A stretch of 64,000 bases of DNA from assembly GCF_006386545.1 (NCBI RefSeq), contig NZ_SWAR01000008.1, positions 103,518 to 167,517 of the forward strand. The letters run 5' to 3'. Each line of letters opens with the position of its first letter. The first letter of the stretch is position 1. Under the pieces are notes generated by a model that saw nothing but the letters and a program-made list of their open reading frames with translations, made no database searches and was not told the DNA's origin. Position numbers and translations under genes: made by a program. This document shows, in pieces, positions 58,330 through 64,000 of the stretch. This DNA comes from Methylibium rhizosphaerae. Its GTDB lineage: Bacteria; Pseudomonadota; Gammaproteobacteria; Burkholderiales; Burkholderiaceae_C.

Positions 58330-58950
58330 ATGGCTGCGAACCAAAAAGCCACCGGTCACGAACGCATCGAGACCAGCAACTTCCTGATGATCGTGCTGAT
58401 CCTCGTCACCGTCGCCGTGGGCGGCCTGGTGGAGATCGTGCCGCTGTTCTTCCAGCGCTCGACCACGCAGGCCGCGCCGGGCCTGAAGCCCTACGACGCC
58501 GTACAGCTGGTGGGCCGCGACATCTACGTCCGCGAGGGCTGCTACAACTGCCACTCGCAGATGGTGCGCCCGCTGCATGCCGAGACGCTGCGCTACGGCC
58601 ACTACTCGACGGCGGGCGAGTTCGTCTACGACCGCCCGTTCCAGTGGGGCAGCAAGCGCACCGGCCCCGACCTGCACCGCGTGGGCGGCAAGTACAGCGA
58701 CGAATGGCACCGCCTGCACCTGCTCAACCCGCGTGACCTCGTGCCGGAATCCAACATGCCGGCCTATGCCTGGCTCGAGCGCAACAAGGTCGACCCGCAG
58801 AGCGTGGCGCCGCGCATGACCGCGCTGCGCCGCCTGGGCGTGCCCTACAGCGAAGACGAGATCGCCGGCGCCGCCAAGGCGCTCGAAGGCAAGAGCGAAC
58901 TCGATGCCCTGGTGGCCTACCTGCAGGTGCTCGGCACCAGCATGAAGTGA
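58330..58950 (+). CDS. ccoO: Cytochrome cbb3 oxidase subunit II (monoheme c)
   Basis: 206 residues. One N-terminal TM helix ([20 protein letters not shown]) anchors a periplasmic cytochrome c domain with heme motif CYNCH; the methionine ligand is likely in [17 protein letters not shown] (58318-58323) selects ATG 58330. It relays electrons from CcoP to CcoN. Confidence 0.96.
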   Translation: MAANQKATGHERIETSNFLMIVLILVTVAVGGLVEIVPLFFQRSTTQAAPGLKPYDAVQLVGRDIYVREGCYNCHSQMVRPLHAETLRYGHYSTAGEFVYDRPFQWGSKRTGPDLHRVGGKYSDEWHRLHLLNPRDLVPESNMPAYAWLERNKVDPQSVAPRMTALRRLGVPYSEDEIAGAAKALEGKSELDALVAYLQVLGTSMK

Positions 58951-58960
58951 AGGAGCCGAC

Positions 58961-59134
58961 ATGGACCTGAACATGCTTCGCAGCGGCGTCACCCTGGTGA
59001 GCCTGCTGCTCTTCGTCGGCATCGCGGCCTGGGCCTGGCTGCCGCGCCGCCGCGCCGACTTCGAACGTGCCGCGATGGCACCTTTCGCGGGTGAGGCCGA
59101 ACCCGCGTCGAACGGGAATGGAGAACGCTCATGA
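58961..59134 (+). CDS. ccoQ: Cytochrome cbb3 oxidase small subunit CcoQ
   Basis: 57 residues: MDLNMLRSGVTLVSLLLFVG opens a single TM helix, followed by a basic stretch (PRRRADFERA) and an acidic tail, the usual CcoQ layout. SD AAGGAG (58950-58955) precedes the ATG by five bases. The stop overlaps the ccoP start (ATGA). It stabilises the oxidase complex. Confidence 0.9.
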   Translation: MDLNMLRSGVTLVSLLLFVGIAAWAWLPRRRADFERAAMAPFAGEAEPASNGNGERS

Positions 59135-60039
59135 GTGACTTCTTCAACAGCGGCTGGTCGCTCTACATCGCCATCGCCACGGTGGTGAGCCTGCTGGCCT
59201 GCCTGGCGCTGCTGATCATCGCGGCGCGCCGCAAGGTGATGGCCAGCGACAACACCACCGGCCACGTGTGGGACGAGGACCTGCGCGAGCTGAACAACCC
59301 GCTGCCGCGCTGGTGGATGTGGCTGTTCGTGCTGACGGTGCTGTTCTCCGGCGCCTACCTGTGGCTGTACCCCGGCCTCGGCAGCGCGCAAGGCAGCCTG
59401 GGCTGGAGCAGCAACAAGCAGTACCTGGACGAACAGGCCAGGGCCCAGCAGCGCGCGGCGCCCATCTACGCCGCGTTTGCCGGCAAGGCCATCGAGGACC
59501 TGGCCCGCGACCCGCAGGCCATAGGGATCGGCGAGCGGCTGTTCGTGAACAACTGCGCCACCTGCCACGGCTCCGACGCGCGCGGCAGCAAGGGCTTTCC
59601 GGACCTGACCGACCGCGACTGGCTGTGGGGCGGCACGCCGGAGAAGATCGTCGAGACCATCACCAACGGCCGCCAGGGCGCCATGCCGCCGATGGCCGCC
59701 GCCGTGGGCTCGGCCGAGGACGTGAAACACGTCGCCCACTATGTGCTGAGCCTGTCGGGCAGCCCTCACGACGGCATCTATGCCAGCCTGGGCCAGAAGA
59801 AGTTCGGTGCCTGTGCCGCCTGCCACGGCGCCGGCGGCGTGGGCAACCCGGCCCTGGGCGCGCCCAACCTTTCCGACAAGGTGTGGCTGCACGGCTGGGG
59901 CGAGAAGGCGGTGACCGCGATGGTGCAGAACGGCAAGACCAACGTGATGCCGGCCCACGGCTCGCGCCTCACGCCGGAGCAGATCCGGGTGCTGGCCGCC
60001 TATGTGTGGCGCCTGTCGCAGCCCAACGCCGCGAAGTGA
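59131..60039 (+). CDS. ccoP: Cytochrome cbb3 oxidase subunit III (diheme c)
   Basis: 302 residues. Two N-terminal TM helices (about 8-32 and 60-80) are joined by the conserved GHVWDEDLRELNNPLPRWW loop. Two periplasmic heme domains follow, with CATCH and CAACH. It receives electrons from soluble cytochromes or the bc1 complex. Coupled to ccoQ by overlap; last structural gene of the oxidase. Confidence 0.97.
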   Translation: MSDFFNSGWSLYIAIATVVSLLACLALLIIAARRKVMASDNTTGHVWDEDLRELNNPLPRWWMWLFVLTVLFSGAYLWLYPGLGSAQGSLGWSSNKQYLDEQARAQQRAAPIYAAFAGKAIEDLARDPQAIGIGERLFVNNCATCHGSDARGSKGFPDLTDRDWLWGGTPEKIVETITNGRQGAMPPMAAAVGSAEDVKHVAHYVLSLSGSPHDGIYASLGQKKFGACAACHGAGGVGNPALGAPNLSDKVWLHGWGEKAVTAMVQNGKTNVMPAHGSRLTPEQIRVLAAYVWRLSQPNAAK

Positions 60040-60060
60040 CGAACCGAAGAAGCTGACGGC

Positions 60061-61554
<1,494 letters not shown>

Positions 61555-61576
61555 GGGCGGCCAAGGAGATCACGAC

Positions 61577-61795
61577 ATGCAAGCTGAACAAGGCGATCCG
61601 AAGCCCGTGCTGCCCTGGTGGCGGGTGGGCATGGTCTGGCTGGTCATCGCCGGGCCGCTGGCGGTGGTGCTGGCCGGGGTGCTGACCGCGGCGCTGGCCG
61701 TCGCGGGTGCCGACCCGGTGGTGAGGGCAGCCCCGGACGTCAACCTGACGCCTGCCGTGCAGGCGCGCAACCATGCCGCCGCGCCGAAGCGCTGA
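61577..61795 (+). CDS. Short FixH/CcoH-like membrane protein
   Basis: 72 residues: a polar start with WWRVGMVWLVIAGPLAVVLA opening one TM helix, then a short periplasmic tail. Position after ccoG and the helix resemble FixH/CcoH, but it lacks the usual periplasmic domain of about 100 residues. SD AAGGAG lies just before the ATG. Probably takes part in cbb3 assembly. Confidence 0.7.
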   Translation: MQAEQGDPKPVLPWWRVGMVWLVIAGPLAVVLAGVLTAALAVAGADPVVRAAPDVNLTPAVQARNHAAAPKR

Positions 61796-62075
61796 CCCGC
61801 TGCTCGACGACGAGCCGGACGAGCCCTGGGAGTCCGACGCCTACCCGTTCGCGCGGCGCGTCCTGCTGATCCTGTGGCCGGCCTTCCTGATGGCCGGCGT
61901 GCTGGAGGCGCTGGTGTTCGTGGTCGTCGACCCGGAGTCGTTCCGATGGTTCGGCGGCCCGGCGCTCGACTGGCCGGTGATGGCGGTCTACAGCGTCACC
62001 TTCCTGATCTTCTGGGCGGTCATCGCCACCGCCGGCGCGCTCACGCACCTGCTGGAGGATGCGCGCCGGGGCTGA
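61773..62075 (+). CDS. Small two-helix membrane protein at the end of the cco operon
   Basis: 100 residues: an acidic N-terminus (LLDDEPDEPWESDAYPFARR) and two TM helices (about 29-51 and 68-92). The start overlaps the FixH-like gene by 23 bases, indicating coupling. Family not recognised; similar small proteins follow ccoGH in other betaproteobacteria. Role in oxidase assembly is inferred only from position. Confidence 0.65.
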   Translation: MPPRRSADPLLDDEPDEPWESDAYPFARRVLLILWPAFLMAGVLEALVFVVVDPESFRWFGGPALDWPVMAVYSVTFLIFWAVIATAGALTHLLEDARRG

Positions 62076-62228
62076 AACCCGGCTCCGGCTGATACACATG
62101 GTGTTACCGGCGCGAGAAGCGCCAAGGAGTTGGCATGAGCGGCCCTTCAGCCTGCCCGCAAGGGAGGCGATATGAAGGCCACGGCCGTACGCCGGCACCA
62201 CCCACTACAGCTGCAGGAGCCCCATTTC

Positions 62229-63824
62229 ATGCCTTTCGCCGACCTGACCGTCCGTGCCCGGCTCACCCTCGCCTTCGGCGCCCTCACCGCCATCGTGGTG
62301 GTGGTGAGCGCGGTTTCGCTGCACGCCTTGAGCTCATCGAACGAGCGTTTCATCGGTTACGTCGAGGGCATCAGCGCCCGTGCGACGGTCGCCGCACACG
62401 TGAGCAGTGCGGTGGACCGGCGCGCCATCGCCGCACGCAACCTCCTGCTGTTCACGTCGCCGGCCGAGGTCGAGGTGGAGAAGGCCGCGGTGAAGCATGC
62501 CCACGAGGAGGTGAAGACCCAGCTGGCGCTGCTGAAGAAGATGGCGGCCGAGTCCACCGACATCTCGCAGAAGGCGCGCGAACTGATCGGCGAGATCGAA
62601 CGCATCGAGGCCCAGTACGCCCCGGTGGCCCTGGCCATCGTGGACCTGGCCCTGCAGGGCCGGCGCGAGGACGCCATCGCGAAGATGGAAAGGGAATGCC
62701 AGCCGCTGCTCGCCGCCATGGACAAGGCGGCCGACACCTACAGGGACTACACCGAAGGCCGCGAAAAGGTCCTGGTGGAGGAGGCCGAGGCGCACTACGC
62801 CGGACAGCGGCTGCTTGTCTTCGGCGCCTGCCTGCTGGCGGTGCTGGCGGCGGTCGGCGGCGGCGTGCTCATCACCCGCAGCCTGCTGCGTGCGCTGGGG
62901 GACGAGCCCGCGGCACTCAGCCTGGCGGCGCAGAAGGTGGCCGGCGGCGACCTGAGTCCGCTGCCGCAGGCCGACAAGGCGGGCAACGGCAGCGTGCTGT
63001 CGTCGCTGGGTGTCATGCAGGCCGGCCTGGCGCAGCTGGTCGGCCAGGTGCGCCAGGCCTCTGATTCCATCGCAGTCGGCAGCTCGCAGATTGCGGTGGG
63101 CAGCTCCGACCTGAGCCGGCGCTCGGAGATCCAGGCCAGTGCGCTGCAGGAGACCGCCGCCACGATGGACGAGCTGGGCGCCACGGTGCGCAACAACGCC
63201 GGCAACGCGCAGCAGGCCAGCCGGCTGGCCAACAGCGCCTCGGAGGTGGCCGGCAAGGGCGGTGACGTGGTGAGCCAGGTGGTGGTGACCATGCGCGACA
63301 TCAACGCCAGCTCGAAGAAGATCGCCGACATCACTGCCGTGATCGACGGCCTCGCCTTCCAGACCAACCTGCTGGCGCTCAATGCCGCCGTCGAGGCGGC
63401 ACGCGCCGGCGAACAGGGGCGGGGCTTCGCCGTGGTGGCAGGCGAGGTGCGCACCCTGGCGCAGCGCAGCGCCGCCGCAGCCAAGGACATCAAAGCCCTC
63501 ATCAGCGGCAGCGTGGCGCAGGTGGAGGAGGGCACCGCGCTGGTCGACAAGGCCGGCGCCACGATGAGCGAGATCGTGCAGGCCATCGAGCGGGTGAGCG
63601 GCATCGTGGGCGAGATCAGCTCGGCCAGCGCCGAGCAGAGCAGCGGCATTACCCAGGTCGGCCAGGCAGTCACCCAGATGGACCAGGCGGTGCAGCAGAA
63701 CACCGCCCTGGTGGAGGAAAGCGCCGCGGCCGCTGCCAGCCTGAAGCGCCAGGCGGATCAGCTGGTGCGGGCGGTGTCGGTGTTCAAGCTGGCGCGGCAG
63801 CCGGGGGAGCTGGTGGCGGCGTAG
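62229..63824 (+). CDS. Methyl-accepting chemotaxis protein
   Basis: 531 residues. TM1 (about 10-32), a four-helix-bundle periplasmic domain, TM2 (about 190-212), HAMP, and a long coiled-coil signalling domain with the CheA/CheW tip [21 protein letters not shown] near residues 383-403. No C-terminal NWETF-type tether is present. ATG 62229 has AGGAG (62215-62219) nine bases upstream; ATG 62172 (with GGGAGG) would add 19 residues. The periplasmic ligand is unknown. Given its place beside cbb3 genes, an energy or oxygen-taxis role is possible but not shown. Confidence 0.92.
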   Translation: MPFADLTVRARLTLAFGALTAIVVVVSAVSLHALSSSNERFIGYVEGISARATVAAHVSSAVDRRAIAARNLLLFTSPAEVEVEKAAVKHAHEEVKTQLALLKKMAAESTDISQKARELIGEIERIEAQYAPVALAIVDLALQGRREDAIAKMERECQPLLAAMDKAADTYRDYTEGREKVLVEEAEAHYAGQRLLVFGACLLAVLAAVGGGVLITRSLLRALGDEPAALSLAAQKVAGGDLSPLPQADKAGNGSVLSSLGVMQAGLAQLVGQVRQASDSIAVGSSQIAVGSSDLSRRSEIQASALQETAATMDELGATVRNNAGNAQQASRLANSASEVAGKGGDVVSQVVVTMRDINASSKKIADITAVIDGLAFQTNLLALNAAVEAARAGEQGRGFAVVAGEVRTLAQRSAAAAKDIKALISGSVAQVEEGTALVDKAGATMSEIVQAIERVSGIVGEISSASAEQSSGITQVGQAVTQMDQAVQQNTALVEESAAAAASLKRQADQLVRAVSVFKLARQPGELVAA

Positions 63825-63838
63825 GACGCGGCGGGTGT

Positions 63839-63858
63839 AGCCGGCCCCGAGGCCGGCT
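63839..63858 (+). terminator. Terminator-like hairpin after the chemoreceptor gene
   Basis: AGCCGGCC-CCGA-GGCCGGCT forms a perfect 8-base stem with a four-base loop, 15 bases after the stop codon. There is no T run, so termination strength is uncertain. Confidence 0.5.
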
Positions 63859-63971
63859 CGTCGGTCACTTCGTAAAGCGGGGCCCCGTCTGTGCCGCCTG
63901 CGCAGCGTCGCGGCCCGAGGGTTGCCGCGAAGCGGTCGAGCAAAGCTGTCTGAGCTCCGAAGCCGCAGGCT

Positions 63972-63996
63972 GAGGGCGAGTTCTTTGCTCGCCCTC
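63972..63996. repeat. Perfect inverted repeat at the window edge
   Basis: GAGGGCGAG and CTCGCCCTC flank a seven-base loop (TTCTTTG). A further CGAGCAAAG near 63939 is the inverse of CTTTGCTCG in the loop and right arm. It may be the terminator or boundary of the next gene outside the window. I see no gene in 63825-64000. Confidence 0.5.
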
Positions 63997-64000
63997 GGGA

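Noticed and set aside
62076..62228. Sigma-28 promoter for the chemoreceptor gene
   Set aside because: GGCTGATA and an upstream TGAA are present, but the spacing is about 10 bases rather than 15.
63758..63943. 61-codon minus-strand frame at the 3' end
   Set aside because: Overlaps the end of the chemoreceptor gene and a hairpin; no SD or recognisable features.

Overview
The window is GC-rich, densely packed DNA from a betaproteobacterium, most likely Burkholderiales (Rubrivivax/Leptothrix/Ideonella-like). I infer this from codon use, gene content and Burkholderiales-type intergenic repeats; no database search was possible. Most genes form tight operons with ATGA or GTGA overlaps. Long antisense frames are a by-product of the high GC and are not annotated.

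Layout. 1-3.4 kb: housekeeping end with the 3' part of purF, gltX, a tRNA-Ala/Glu/Asp operon with its own promoter and terminator, and a Nudix gene. 3.5-13.2 kb: stress and low-oxygen operons (UspA, beta-CASP RNase, HtrA-like protease, Pat-like acyl-CoA ligase/acetyltransferase, Met/His-rich lipoprotein, P-type ATPase, short MgtE). 13.2-31.3 kb: nitrate respiration (moaA, narXL, a GGDEF/EAL protein, a YitT-like protein, narK1, narK2, narGHJI). 31.3-41.5 kb: a parvulin, beta-carbonic anhydrase, UspA, nitronate-monooxygenase-like flavoprotein, NnrS, the O2-independent ubiquinone genes ubiU-ubiV-ubiT and a B12-dependent ribonucleotide reductase. 41.5-52.4 kb: accessory segment with an AbiE-like toxin-antitoxin pair, DUF4256, a hemerythrin, a periplasmic binding protein divergent from a BvgS-type hybrid kinase, a Fic-domain candidate type III effector and an HExxH lipoprotein. 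52.4-62.1 kb: OmpW, HHE hemerythrin, UspA, ccoI, ccoS, ccoNOQP, ccoG, fixH-like. 62.2-63.8 kb: a chemoreceptor.

The genes fit together as a low-oxygen island: high-affinity cbb3 oxidase, nitrate uptake and reduction, molybdenum cofactor synthesis, O2-independent quinone and deoxynucleotide synthesis, and oxygen/NO-binding or stress proteins. What ties them together is a set of FNR/Anr/FixK-type boxes (TTGAY-N4-RTCAA and variants) upstream of at least a dozen units. In most cases a -10-like hexamer sits at the distance expected of a class II FNR promoter. The regulator itself is not in the window, and no nitrite, NO or N2O reductase is present.

The most unusual items are: the Fic gene behind an exact hrpII/PIP box (TTCG-N16-TTCG) with a correctly spaced -10; the AbiE-like pair whose first protein carries a PD-(D/E)XK-like nuclease motif; a repeat element that split the narG-narH junction and appears to rebuild the narH start; and several FNR-type promoters predicted to give nearly leaderless mRNAs.
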